Shown one piece after another: positions 1 to 8,286 of a stretch of DNA of 64,000 nucleotides. The stretch's first letter is position 1; the number at the start of each line of letters is the position of its first letter. The translations under genes and the position numbers were made by a program. Under the pieces are notes generated by a model that did not search any database, was not told where the DNA came from, and saw only the letters and a program-made list of their open reading frames with translations. Origin of the DNA: Paraburkholderia bryophila (GTDB taxonomy: Bacteria > Pseudomonadota > Gammaproteobacteria > Burkholderiales > Burkholderiaceae); contig NZ_QLTK01000029.1 in assembly GCF_003269035.1 (NCBI RefSeq), positions 1 to 64,000 of the forward strand. Direction: 5' to 3'.

Positions 1-189
1 TGGGTGCTGGACCATGGCGACGATTATGATTGGACGATCGTCGGCGAGCCGTCGGGTCGCTACCTATGGGTACTGACGCGCACAGCACACCCGGCGCCTG
101 AAGTCCTGGCCAGTCTGGCGGCTCGCGTGAGAGCGCTTGGTTACGATTGGTCTCTCGTCAGGGTAACGAAGCAGAGTAGATCGTATTGA
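1..189 (+). CDS. Lipocalin (Blc-type), C-terminal part
   Basis: The gene enters from the left edge in frame 1 and ends at TGA 187-189, so only about 62 C-terminal residues are present. The stretch YDWTIVGEPSGRYLWVLTRT followed by GYDWSLVRVT matches the last beta strands and C-terminal helix of bacterial lipocalins (Blc family). These are outer-membrane lipoproteins that bind lipids under envelope stress. The signal peptide and lipobox are outside the window. The frame is open from base 1, so the GTG at base 4 is not the true start. Confidence 0.8.
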   Translation, partial: WVLDHGDDYDWTIVGEPSGRYLWVLTRTAHPAPEVLASLAARVRALGYDWSLVRVTKQSRSY

Positions 190-336
190 AGCTGACGCCG
201 TTACGGTACCAGTTGCGTCAACGCACGCGAGACAAGCGGAATGGAATATCTGCGGCCATGTTCGACTGACGAATGTCTCGCACCGGCTACGGGCAGCACC
301 TCGCACCAGTAGTCGCCGGATTCGGCCTAGGATCGC

Positions 337-404
337 GGTAGGGATGCCCATTACTGAGCACCCCCCGCACAGATCCCGGCGTGCCCAATTCGGGCACCGG
401 GCTC
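337..404 (-). ncRNA. Group II intron domains V and VI
   Basis: Minus-strand 404-372 folds as a domain V hairpin: GAGCCCGGTGCCC, a GAAT loop, then GGGCACGCCGGGATC. It contains the AGC catalytic triad position. It is followed by TGTGCGGGGGG and a short stem (GGGTGCTCAGTAATGGGCATCC region) resembling domain VI with a bulged A. The first helix has one G-A mismatch near its base. The assignment rests on the shape and on its position directly after the maturase stop codon. Confidence 0.7.
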
Positions 405-760
405 CTACCTCGGGTGTTTGACGGCGAAGCGCCGATCAGGCCACGGATGAAGGATTCGAGGGGGCGGAAGCCAGGCATTGACGATTCGTCTCATTCGCTC
501 CCACGTCATGGCGTCCTTCTGACTGCGCCGCCGGAGCGTGCGCCGCCATAGATCGGTGACGTGATGTCGGAATGCGACGAGTGCCCGTGCGTTGGTGGGC
601 ACCGCATGATACGCAAAGTATCCGCGAACCACCTGCCTGAGCCAATGCCCTTGTACTGGAATCGGTTCGTGCATGCGCTTCCGTAGCGCCTCCTTGATCT
701 GCCTGAGTCTCGCCCGCACAACGGTCCTCCCTCGCCGTCCCTCTCAAGGGCCACTTCCAC
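405..760 (-). pseudogene. ltrA: Group II intron reverse transcriptase/maturase, C-terminal fragment
   Basis: The open stretch encodes RMHEPIPVQGHWLRQVV, GYFAYHAVPTNARALVAF, LWRRTLRRRSQKD and PRILHPWPDRRFAVKHPR. These are the conserved maturase X-domain and C-terminal blocks of LtrA-type proteins. Only about 100 of the usual 420-500 residues remain. The longest stop-free form starts at GTG 719; in the same frame a TGA lies a few codons upstream, so the 5' end is broken. The TAG stop at 405-407 sits one base before domain V, the normal arrangement in these introns. It cannot make an active reverse transcriptase. Confidence 0.85.
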
Positions 761-969
761 AGCACAACGGCCGTTTCGGGTCACTGGTTTGTTCTGCAGG
801 ATATCGGACACAACGGTCGTTCCGGCGATCTCAACCCTACGACTGCAGTGCGAAGGATCACAGTGTGTAATTCGTCCGTATCTTAACTGACAATCAGAAA
901 ACCCTTGCGGCCGCAGCTACGGCTCGATACTACGAAATCCATCCGCCCGTGCAAGAAGCCGCGCGATAG

Positions 970-1485
970 CTAACACGGACGCAGCACCGTACATCGGACA
1001 CTGACCGCCCCCTCATGACCAACCTCCCCGCGACGCACCAACCCAAGCTTCTCAGCGACCCGCATCGAACCAAGATTCCTCGCATCGATCTCCGCCACGA
1101 CTTCGGGTAACGCCAGCGTGGCGAAGGCATGCTGAAGCACCGGCCGAGCCGCTTCCGTCGCGATACCTGAGCCCCAGATTTTTCGTGGCAAGCGCCATCC
1201 GATTTCGATCTCGGCTCCTGAAGCATCGGTGGGAATCAAAAGAATCCACCCCAAAAACTCGGTTGGGTCAGCACGCAATCTGATCGTCCAATAACCCATC
1301 CCCACAGGGTAATCGGCAAGGGTGCGCGACTCGACGAACGCTCGATGCTTCACACGATCCCCCCAAGGACCAGCCACAAACCGCGTCACCTCCGGATCAC
1401 TATCCATGGCGAGACAATCGTCTGTATCAGCCAGCGTGCGTGGCAGCAGAATCAGGCGTTGAGTTTCGAATACGGGCTGCAACAT
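970..1485 (-). CDS. GNAT-family N-acetyltransferase (RimJ/RimL type)
   Basis: A 171-residue cytoplasmic acetyltransferase of the Acetyltransf_3 group. It opens with FETQRLILLPRT, typical of this group, and contains an acetyl-CoA binding loop of the form Q/R-x-x-G-x-A in KIWGSGIATEA, followed by the DARNLGSMRVAEKLGL segment that closes the fold. The ATG at 1485 is chosen over upstream in-frame starts because the family motif begins a few residues after it and AGGAG lies just upstream, although at a short spacing. It is the second gene of a likely two-gene unit with the small membrane protein upstream (26-bp gap). Substrate unknown. Confidence 0.85.
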   Translation of the reverse strand: MLQPVFETQRLILLPRTLADTDDCLAMDSDPEVTRFVAGPWGDRVKHRAFVESRTLADYPVGMGYWTIRLRADPTEFLGWILLIPTDASGAEIEIGWRLPRKIWGSGIATEAARPVLQHAFATLALPEVVAEIDARNLGSMRVAEKLGLVRRGEVGHEGAVSVRCTVLRPC

Positions 1486-1511
1486 GCTCTCCTGATCGTC
1501 GCCACAAAAAA

Positions 1512-1727
1512 TCACTTCACCTGCACCCACGACCCCCAATCGCCCCGGAGCTTTACCACATAAGTACATGCCACCCAAATAAAGAATACGGCGAGCGTCG
1601 CTCCGCCAGCACGATCAAAAAGCGACGCATACGCCGGCGCCGCCCCCGAAGCAATCCAGAGACCGGCGAGGCTAAACACAGCAGACCCTGTTAAACCACA
1701 AATCGAATGCAGCGTACTTTTTGTCAT
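1512..1727 (-). CDS. Small two-helix membrane protein, unknown function
   Basis: A 71-residue product with two hydrophobic stretches, GLTGSAVFSLAGLWIASG and LAVFFIWVACTYVVKL, joined by a short polar loop that ends in a basic residue pair. This suggests two transmembrane helices in the inner membrane. I do not recognise the family. The start is uncertain: ATG 1727 gives a compact protein, ATG 1757 and TTG 1781 are in frame upstream, and none has a convincing ribosome-binding site. It lies 26 bp upstream of the GNAT gene on the same strand, so the two are probably co-transcribed. Confidence 0.55.
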   Translation of the reverse strand: MTKSTLHSICGLTGSAVFSLAGLWIASGAAPAYASLFDRAGGATLAVFFIWVACTYVVKLRGDWGSWVQVK

Positions 1728-1781
1728 CTGAATTTCAACCTGTGAAAGAAAGCTCATTCGCCGAACCGTGTATTTAATCAA

Positions 1782-2180
1782 CGGTACAGGTGCGTCTCAT
1801 CGAGTTACTGAGCGGAACCATGCCGGCGTCATATATGCGCTATGAATTCCAAAATTATTCCGATAACTTCGCCGATCTATCCGACCGGACCGAATTGTCG
1901 GCATTTCTGGACCGCTTGTCGAGTACCCGTAAATAGGCGATCCCGAAAGCTCAATCAAACCGCGAGCGAGCCCACACGCCAACGTCTTCAGAATATGCGA
2001 AACGGGTCGTCTTCCGGAGACGGCAGCGCCAGTGCCGGCATTTCATTTCTTTTGAAATACCGAATGGACTTCGTTTCGGAATCGACAGGCACGCCGGAAC
2101 GACATGCCCCTTAACGCTGGAAAAAATTCATATCGTCCGATTCCCGGCGACTCAGACATCCCCCTTGCGGCCTATTCCCC
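1782..2180. other. Intergenic region without a recognised gene
   Basis: About 400 bp between the small membrane-protein gene and the 3' end of the ABC exporter gene. Short open frames exist on both strands (for example 1842-2114 plus, 1797-1982 minus), but none has family similarity or a good ribosome-binding site. Base composition is less GC-rich than the neighbouring genes, especially 1840-2060. Confidence 0.6.
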
Positions 2181-3983
2181 TCACGCAAAACCCACCTGAT
2201 CGCGCACCACCCCACCCTGCCCTTGATGCTCACCAAACTGCAACGCAGCAAGCTGCGCATACAACGGCGAGCCAAGCAGAAGATCGGCGTGCCGACCTTG
2301 CGCGACGATACGCCCTTGCTCGAGAACGATAATCCGGTCCGCCTGCTGCACAGTCGCAAGACGGTGCGCGATAACCAGTGTCGTGCGATTCTGGGCGGCG
2401 TTATCCAGCGCCGTTTGCACGAGCCTTTCGCTTGCGGCGTCGAGCGCACTGGTCGCTTCGTCCAGCAGCAAAATCGGCGGGTTCTTCAGAATTGCCCGCG
2501 CGATCGCAATACGTTGACGCTGTCCACCCGACAAACGCACGCCGCGTTCGCCGAGGAACGTGTCGTAGCCCTGCGGCAGTTCTTCGATGAAGCCCGCTGC
2601 CGCCGCCATGTCGGCCGCGCGCCGCACTTCCGCGAGCGTGGCGTCGGGCGCTCCGTAGCGGATGTTGTCGAGCACACTCCCCGAAAAGATCACCGACTCC
2701 TGCAGCACGACCCCGATGGCCCTGCGCAACTCGACCAGCGGCACTTGCTGCGTCGGAACGCCGTTGATCAGAATGCTGCCGGTCTGCGGATCGTAAAAGC
2801 GCAGCAGCAGTTGAAACAGCGTGGTTTTGCCGGCGCCGGAGGGTCCCACCAACGCAACATGCTCGCCCGCGCGAACATCGAGTGAGAGGCCGGAAAGCGC
2901 GGCAATGCCGGGACGCGACGGATACGAAAAGCCGATGTTCTCGAACCGGATACCGTCGCCACGCGCAGGCAACGCAACCGTGGTCCGCGCCTCCACCACC
3001 GGCGAGCGCGCCGCCAGCAGTTGCAGCAGACGTTCGGTCGCGCCGGCCGCCCGCTGCAGATCGCCCCAGACTTCGGCGACAGCGCCCACCGCGCCGGCGG
3101 TGAACACCGCGTAAAGAATGAACTGCGACAATTGCCCCGCCGTCATGCGCCCGGCCAGCACGGCTTGCGCGCCGAGCCACAACACGAACACGATCGCCGT
3201 GAACACCAGCACGATCACGACAGCGGTCAACCACGCGCGCGCCCGAATCCGCGTCAGGGCCGTCTCGAAGGCCGTTTCCACCGCCCCCGCAAAGCGCCGC
3301 GCCTCGTACGGGCCCTGCGTGTACGACTGCACGGTCGGCATCGCGTTGAGCACCTCGCCGGCCAGCGCGCTGGCGCTCGCTACCTTGTCCTGGCTGGCAC
3401 GCGAGAGCCGCCGCACACGTCGACCGAAAATAACGATGGGCGCCACCACCACGATCAGCGTCGCGATGATGTAGCCGGACAGCACCGGACTGGTGACAGC
3501 CAGCATCGCCACGCCGCCGGTCAGCAGAAAGAAGTTGCGCAAGCCCAGCGACAGGCTGGTCCCCACCACGGTCTGGATCAAGGTGGTGTCCGTGGTGAGT
3601 CTCGACAGCACCTCGCCGGTCTGCGTGGTCTCGAAGAATTGCGGGCTCATCTCGAGCACGTGGTCGTAGACCGCGCGCCGCAAATCGGCCGTGACGCGCT
3701 CGCCCAGCCACGAGACGAGGTAAAAACGCAGCGCCGTGGCGCCGGCAAGCACCAGCGACACGCCAGACAGCGCGAGGAAGTAGCGATCGATATGCGTGCG
3801 GTCGCCCGCGGCGAAGCCGTGATCGATCAGATATTTGAACGCCACGGGCAACAGCAGGGTCGCGCCCGCCGACGTCACCAGCGCAAGGAACGCCAATGCC
3901 CAGCGCCCGGCATAGGGCCGCAGGAAGGGCAACAGCGAGAACAGCGGGCCGATACGGACCGGGCGCGCGACAGCGTCTGACAT
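2181..3983 (-). CDS. ABC exporter, fused permease and ATPase (MsbA/ABCB type)
   Basis: A 600-residue half-transporter that would work as an inner-membrane homodimer. Residues about 25-310 hold six hydrophobic segments (ABC_membrane domain). The C-terminal ATPase carries Walker A GPSGAGKTT, signature LSGGQRQRIAIARA, Walker B ILLLDEATSALD and the H-loop AHRL. The ATG at 3983 is preceded by GGGGAC at suitable spacing; an in-frame upstream ATG (4016) lacks one. The family exports lipids, peptides or drugs; the substrate cannot be read from sequence. It is monocistronic and divergent from the sulfur operon. Confidence 0.9.
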   Translation of the reverse strand: MSDAVARPVRIGPLFSLLPFLRPYAGRWALAFLALVTSAGATLLLPVAFKYLIDHGFAAGDRTHIDRYFLALSGVSLVLAGATALRFYLVSWLGERVTADLRRAVYDHVLEMSPQFFETTQTGEVLSRLTTDTTLIQTVVGTSLSLGLRNFFLLTGGVAMLAVTSPVLSGYIIATLIVVVAPIVIFGRRVRRLSRASQDKVASASALAGEVLNAMPTVQSYTQGPYEARRFAGAVETAFETALTRIRARAWLTAVVIVLVFTAIVFVLWLGAQAVLAGRMTAGQLSQFILYAVFTAGAVGAVAEVWGDLQRAAGATERLLQLLAARSPVVEARTTVALPARGDGIRFENIGFSYPSRPGIAALSGLSLDVRAGEHVALVGPSGAGKTTLFQLLLRFYDPQTGSILINGVPTQQVPLVELRRAIGVVLQESVIFSGSVLDNIRYGAPDATLAEVRRAADMAAAAGFIEELPQGYDTFLGERGVRLSGGQRQRIAIARAILKNPPILLLDEATSALDAASERLVQTALDNAAQNRTTLVIAHRLATVQQADRIIVLEQGRIVAQGRHADLLLGSPLYAQLAALQFGEHQGQGGVVRDQVGFA

Positions 3984-4016
3984 GAGGGTCCCCAAGCGGA
4001 TCTCAGAAGAAATCAT

Positions 4017-4334
4017 CCGATTGTGCCAGCACCGATGAAACTGTTGCGAACTCGCGGACAGAAACGTCGCCCTCGTTGCAACGATCGGGTCATCACCAGC
4101 AAGAAATCGCCAACGGCAAGCTATGCGTCATAACTAAAAAGCAAAGCATAAATAAGTGTTTGTCCCCGCCCTATCCGCCGGCCTTTAATAACAGGCTCGC
4201 CTTCGCGAGGCACCGTCCTTTGCAGATCGGTTCGCTATCCGGATCGCAGGGCACATGCCTCCGCCCTGAGGTGGTTCGACCTGTGCTGACTCCTTCCCGG
4301 AGCAGTCCTTTTTCCTCGCTAATCTGGAATCGGC
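4017..4334 (+). promoter_or_regulatory. Leader of the sulfur-acquisition operon with an AT-rich candidate control site
   Basis: The 318-bp divergent spacer has an AT-rich island at 4120-4162 in otherwise GC-rich DNA. It includes TATGC (4122-4126) and GCATA (4146-4150) as inverted arms 19 bp apart, with TAACTAAAAAGC between and AAATAAG just after. Sulfonate operons in this group are usually activated by CysB-type LysR proteins that bind degenerate AT-rich sites, so this is a candidate binding region. No exact -35/-10 pair was assigned. Confidence 0.4.
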
Positions 4335-5174
4335 ATGGCTGACGTCACTTATTCCCGCAACGGCTATGTTGCTTCGACCCGGCTCTACCTCGGGGTTTCG
4401 AAAGGCACGCTCTACAGGTGGCTGTCGTGGCTGGTGCCCGCGCTCGTGCTGGTGCTTTGGCAAGTCGCCGCCCAGCTCGGACTGATCGCCCCTCAGGTTC
4501 TGCCCGCTCCGAGCAGCGTCGCGGCCACCGCACTGGAGTTGGCCAGAAGCGGGGAGCTCTTCGTCCACCTCGGCGTTTCGCTGTTGCGGGCCGCTACGGG
4601 CTTTGCAATCGGTGGAAGCATCGGACTCGCGCTCGGCGTGCTGGTCGGTTTCTCGCCGCTTGCGCAGGCGCTGCTGGATCGCTCGGTCCAGATGGTGCGC
4701 GCGGTCCCTTTTCTCGCGATGCTGCCGCTCGTCATCGTCTGGTTCGGTGTCGGTGAAGTGGCAAAAATCTTTCTGGTCGCGCTCGCGGTGCTGTTTCCGA
4801 TGTATATCAACACCATGCTCGGGATTCGCCAGATCGATCCGAAACTGATGGAGCTCGCGAAGGTCATCGGCCTCGACTGGAGCGCGATCGTGCGACGAAT
4901 CGTTCTACCGGGCGCGATGCCGTCGATCCTGACGGGCGTGCGTTATGCACTCGCCCACGCGTGGCTCGCGCTCGTCATCGCCGAAACACTTGCGACCACG
5001 AAAGGCATCGGCTTTCTGGCGATGGATGCCCGCGAATTCCTCCAGACCCATGTCATTGTGCTAACCATCGTCATCTACGCGATCATCGGCGTCGTTGCGG
5101 ACGCGCTGGTGCGGCTGCTCGAAGCGCATTACCTCTCATGGCACGCGAATTACGCGCGGGGAGCACAGCCATGA
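4335..5174 (+). CDS. ssuC: ABC transporter permease for sulfonates (SsuC type)
   Basis: A 279-residue inner-membrane permease of the SsuC/TauC group (BPD_transp_1 domain). About six hydrophobic segments are visible, and the EAA loop that contacts the ATPase reads ELAKVIGLDWSAIVRRIVLPGAMPSILTGV. It is the first gene of the operon. Its TGA stop overlaps the ATG of the ATPase gene (ATGA, 5171-5174), so translation is coupled. With the ATPase and binding protein it would import aliphatic sulfonates or related organosulfur compounds. Nitrate- or pyrimidine-type substrates are possible within the family, but the monooxygenase at the end of the operon favours organosulfur. Confidence 0.85.
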   Translation: MADVTYSRNGYVASTRLYLGVSKGTLYRWLSWLVPALVLVLWQVAAQLGLIAPQVLPAPSSVAATALELARSGELFVHLGVSLLRAATGFAIGGSIGLALGVLVGFSPLAQALLDRSVQMVRAVPFLAMLPLVIVWFGVGEVAKIFLVALAVLFPMYINTMLGIRQIDPKLMELAKVIGLDWSAIVRRIVLPGAMPSILTGVRYALAHAWLALVIAETLATTKGIGFLAMDAREFLQTHVIVLTIVIYAIIGVVADALVRLLEAHYLSWHANYARGAQP

Positions 5175-5914
5175 CCGCCACCCTCGCCCACCCGCTGGAT
5201 GCCGCGGTTCCCGCATTCATCGAGCAACCCGTGAGCCGCTCGCCGCTCGCCGTCTCGGTGCGCGGCCTGCAGCGCCGCTACGGCAACCGTGTCGTGATCG
5301 ATGCGCTGGATCTCGACATCCGCAAAGGTGAATTCATCGCGCTGCTCGGCGAAAGCGGCTGTGGCAAAACCACCCTGTTGCGTGCGCTGGCCGGTCTCGA
5401 TCGGCCCGACGCCGGCCAGATCCGCGCGCCCGAACGGCCTTCCGTGGTGTTCCAGGAGCACCGGTTGCTGCCATGGGCGACGCTATGGGAAAACGTCGCG
5501 CTCGGCCATGAAACGACAGTCGGCCGCGCCGGAGCAGCGCGCGCGTTGGCCGAAGTCGGGCTGTCCGGCCGCGAAGACGACTGGCCGCGTAACCTCTCTG
5601 GCGGTCAGGCGCAGCGTGTGGCGCTGGCGCGCGGCTTAGTGCGCGATCCCGCCTTGCTGCTGCTCGACGAACCGTTCGCGGCGCTCGACGCCCTCACGCG
5701 GATCAAGATGCACGGGCTCGTCAAGGAACTCGTCGCGCGCCATCACCCCGGCGTGCTGCTGGTGACTCACGACGTGGACGAAGCGCTCACGCTCGCCGAC
5801 ACGATTCTGGTGATGCGCGCGGGCCGCATTGCGGCTTCCTTCCAACCCAAAAATACCACGCCGCAGGCACTGCGGCCGATTCTGCTCGAAGCACTCGGCG
5901 TTCAGTCTCTCTGA
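5171..5914 (+). CDS. ssuB: ABC transporter ATP-binding protein for sulfonates (SsuB type)
   Basis: A 247-residue ATPase on the cytoplasmic face of the importer. Walker A is GESGCGKTTL, the Q-loop is VVFQEHRLLPW, the signature is LSGGQAQRVALARGL, Walker B is LLLLDEPFAALD and the switch histidine is in LLVTHDVDEAL. EHRLLPWATLWENV after the Q-loop is typical of the SsuB/TauB/NrtD subfamily. The start is fixed by the 4-bp ATGA overlap with the permease gene. The binding-protein gene follows after 35 bp. Confidence 0.9.
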   Translation: MTATLAHPLDAAVPAFIEQPVSRSPLAVSVRGLQRRYGNRVVIDALDLDIRKGEFIALLGESGCGKTTLLRALAGLDRPDAGQIRAPERPSVVFQEHRLLPWATLWENVALGHETTVGRAGAARALAEVGLSGREDDWPRNLSGGQAQRVALARGLVRDPALLLLDEPFAALDALTRIKMHGLVKELVARHHPGVLLVTHDVDEALTLADTILVMRAGRIAASFQPKNTTPQALRPILLEALGVQSL

Positions 5915-5949
5915 ACGCTTTTCTGCCTGACTCCAAGGACCTGACAAGA

Positions 5950-6951
5950 ATGAACGATTCTCCGCTGAGCCGCCGCCAACTGTTGCGCGCGGCGGGTGGC
6001 CTGCTGGCCGGCGCCGCCGGCAGCCTGTTTCCGGCTCGCGCCGCCGAGCCGCGCAAGCTCACTCGCAACACCGACACGGTTCGCGTCGGCTGGGGATACG
6101 GCGCGCTGCCGGACATCGCCCGGCAGCGCGGTGTGTTCGACAGGACACTCGCGGCCAAGGGCATCAAGGTCGAATGGATCGGGCCGTTCCCGAATCACGC
6201 GCCGTCGATTCAGGCGGTCGTGGGCGGCAGCGCCGATTTCGGTTTCTGGGGATCGACGACGCCGGCACTCGCCGCCATGCTGGCCGGCTCGCCGCTCGTG
6301 TTCAATGCGTTCGATATCTATTCGCCGCGCTCGACCGCGATCATCGTGAAGAAATCGAGCGGTATCAATTCGGTGGCCGATCTCGCGGGCCGCAAGGTCG
6401 CGGTCAACCGCTCGGGACTCGGTGAGTTCCTGCTGATCGCCGCGCTGGAAAAGCATCACGTCGACCGCAGCAAGGTCGAGTTCGTCTATCTGAATCCGCC
6501 CGATGCCGCGCCGGCATTTGCACAAGGCGTAGTCGACGCGTGGTCGATGTGGTCACCGGCCGTGGATATCTCACGCTACGCCAACAACGCCAAAGACATT
6601 TTCAACGAAGGGCGCGACCTCGACTTCCTGATCGATTACAGCTCACTCGTGTCGCGCCGAAAATTCACCGAAGAGAATGCCGAACTGGTCCGCGCGGTGA
6701 TCGACGCGTACTACGTGGAAGGCGCCTGGCAGTCCGCGCATCCGGCCGAATCCGAACAACTGGTGCAGCGGCAAGCCAAATATCCGGATCAGGTGCGCGA
6801 CTACCTGACGAGCCTGAAACGCGTGAATCAATTCCACGAACCGGACGACGCCGCGTTCATCGCGCAATTCCAGCGCGCCGCCGACTGGCTCGCGGACCGC
6901 AAGATCATCAACGCGCGAATCAAGGTCGCGGATTACAGCGTGAAGGTTTGA
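5950..6951 (+). CDS. ssuA: Periplasmic sulfonate-binding protein (SsuA type) with Tat-like signal
   Basis: A 333-residue solute-binding protein. The N-terminus SRRQLLRAAGGLLAGAAGSL is a twin-arginine-like leader ending near FPARAAEP, so it is probably exported folded. The mature part has the family features: VRVGWGYG at the start, GSADFGFWGSTTP in the ligand cleft, and DLAGRKVAVNRSG. It captures substrate in the periplasm for the SsuBC-type pair. ATG 5950 fits the leader. It is unusual that the binding-protein gene comes third, after permease and ATPase. Confidence 0.85.
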   Translation: MNDSPLSRRQLLRAAGGLLAGAAGSLFPARAAEPRKLTRNTDTVRVGWGYGALPDIARQRGVFDRTLAAKGIKVEWIGPFPNHAPSIQAVVGGSADFGFWGSTTPALAAMLAGSPLVFNAFDIYSPRSTAIIVKKSSGINSVADLAGRKVAVNRSGLGEFLLIAALEKHHVDRSKVEFVYLNPPDAAPAFAQGVVDAWSMWSPAVDISRYANNAKDIFNEGRDLDFLIDYSSLVSRRKFTEENAELVRAVIDAYYVEGAWQSAHPAESEQLVQRQAKYPDQVRDYLTSLKRVNQFHEPDDAAFIAQFQRAADWLADRKIINARIKVADYSVKV

Positions 6952-6962
6952 GGGGAGACACC

Positions 6963-8177
6963 ATGGCTACCTCACTCGTCTCGCCCTTGTCGGCAACGCT
7001 CGGCTTGGCCGGAACCCTCGCGCATATCGCCGCGAGCGCGGCGGAGCGGGAACGCGATCAACGTTTGCCGCACGAGGAAATCGCGCAGCTCAAAGCGCTC
7101 GGCTTCGGCGCGCTGCGCTTGCCGGCCGATGCGGGCGGCCTCGGCGTGTCGTTGAGCGAGTTGTTCGTCGTAGCGCGCGACATCGCGGCGGCGGATTCGA
7201 ATATCGCGCATGCTTTTCGCAATCATCTGTGGCAAGTCGAAGCGGCGCTCAGACGACGCGATGATCCATTCCATGCCCACGTTCTCGAACTGACGGGCCA
7301 GAAGAAAACCATCGGCCTCAGTTTCGCCGACACCGACGCCGTGGCGGCCGGCGCGCGGCCGAGCCGGGTATTGAGCCAGCTTGAATGGGACGAGGCACGG
7401 CGCGCGTATATCGGTTCAGGCGAGAAGGTCTACGCGACCGGCAACCTGTACAACGATGCGTTCGTTGGCCTCGCGGTCGAAAGCCGCGCAGGCAAAACGG
7501 TGCAATACGTTCTCGAACGCGGCGAAGGCGTCCGCAACGACGATGGCTGGCAAGGTTTCGGTCAGCGTCTGACGGGCTCGGGCACGGCAAAGTTCGACGC
7601 CGTGAGCGTGCCCGCGGCGCACGTCTACCCGGCCGATCCGCCGCGCCCCGACAAGGCCGCGCCTTGGGGCTACACGTTTCACCAGGTCTATCTGACGAAC
7701 TGCATCGCGGGTATCGTGCGGCGGGTCATGTTGGACGCCGTCGAGGTGTTGCGTGCACGTGGCCGCAACTTCTATCACGGCGACGCCGCGCATCCCACCG
7801 ACGAGCCGGTGCTGCAAACGCTGCTGGGCCGGATTCGCGCCTATGCCGCCAGCGTGGAGGCAAGCGTCGATCGCGCGGTGGCAGCGCTGCAGCATGCGTG
7901 GGATCGCTACGGAACCGCCGACGAATACGACGCCACGCTTGCCGCCACGCTCGCGGCGGCGGAAGCCAAGGTTGTGGTCGACGATCTCGCGCCGCAGATC
8001 GCCAGTTGGCTGATCGATCTCGGGTCGGGTTCGGTGGTGTCGCGCGTGGGCGCACTAGACCGGCATTGGCGCAATATCAAGGTGATTGCTTCGCACAATC
8101 CTCGCCTGTACAAGGAGCGATTGCTCGGGCAAAACCTGTTGACCGGCCAGCTTCCGCCGACGGGCGCGTTCTTCTGA
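6963..8177 (+). CDS. Flavin-dependent monooxygenase of the acyl-CoA dehydrogenase fold (DszC/SfnB-like)
   Basis: A 404-residue protein with acyl-CoA dehydrogenase N-terminal, middle and C-terminal domains. Instead of the catalytic Glu region of true dehydrogenases, its end reads ALDRHWRNIKVIASHNPRLYK, characteristic of the DszC/SfnB group. That group uses reduced flavin to oxygenate organosulfur compounds. It lies 11 bp after the binding-protein gene and closes the operon, supporting a role in releasing sulfite or sulfinate from the imported compound. Preceded by GAGGGGAGACACC before ATG 6963. No flavin reductase gene is in the operon, so one must be supplied elsewhere. The exact substrate is unknown. 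Confidence 0.8.
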   Translation: MATSLVSPLSATLGLAGTLAHIAASAAERERDQRLPHEEIAQLKALGFGALRLPADAGGLGVSLSELFVVARDIAAADSNIAHAFRNHLWQVEAALRRRDDPFHAHVLELTGQKKTIGLSFADTDAVAAGARPSRVLSQLEWDEARRAYIGSGEKVYATGNLYNDAFVGLAVESRAGKTVQYVLERGEGVRNDDGWQGFGQRLTGSGTAKFDAVSVPAAHVYPADPPRPDKAAPWGYTFHQVYLTNCIAGIVRRVMLDAVEVLRARGRNFYHGDAAHPTDEPVLQTLLGRIRAYAASVEASVDRAVAALQHAWDRYGTADEYDATLAATLAAAEAKVVVDDLAPQIASWLIDLGSGSVVSRVGALDRHWRNIKVIASHNPRLYKERLLGQNLLTGQLPPTGAFF

Positions 8178-8257
8178 TCGCCCTGATCGCCTTGATAACC
8201 CTGCCCACGCGCGCGTCCTTCCAATTTCCAGGGATATGCAAGTGACGCAAACGTATT

Positions 8258-8283
8258 AAGGCCCGCGGAGCGCGGCGGGCCTT
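8258..8283. terminator. Bidirectional hairpin between convergent genes
   Basis: A perfect 9-bp stem, AAGGCCCGC (8258-8266) and GCGGGCCTT (8275-8283), around the 8-base loop GGAGCGCG. It separates the sulfur operon from the convergent LivK-type gene, which ends 4 bp further on. U-runs are short on both strands. Confidence 0.75.
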
Positions 8284-8286
8284 CGC

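Larger units (their letters stand above)
332..790 (-). mobile_element. 3' remnant of a bacterial group II intron
   Basis: On the minus strand a maturase C-terminus (407-760) is followed directly by a domain V hairpin (372-404) and a domain VI-like segment ending near 332 in CCTACCGCGAT, the usual order at the 3' end of a retro-intron. Domains I to IV and nearly all of the reverse transcriptase are missing, so the element is 5'-truncated and cannot move by itself. The upstream boundary near 790 is a guess based on where maturase similarity fades. The 3' exon side faces the lipocalin gene. Confidence 0.75.

Noticed and set aside
1842..2114. A 90-codon open frame in the gap before the ABC exporter
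   Set aside because: No ribosome-binding site, no similarity, and polar low-complexity composition; not supported as a gene.
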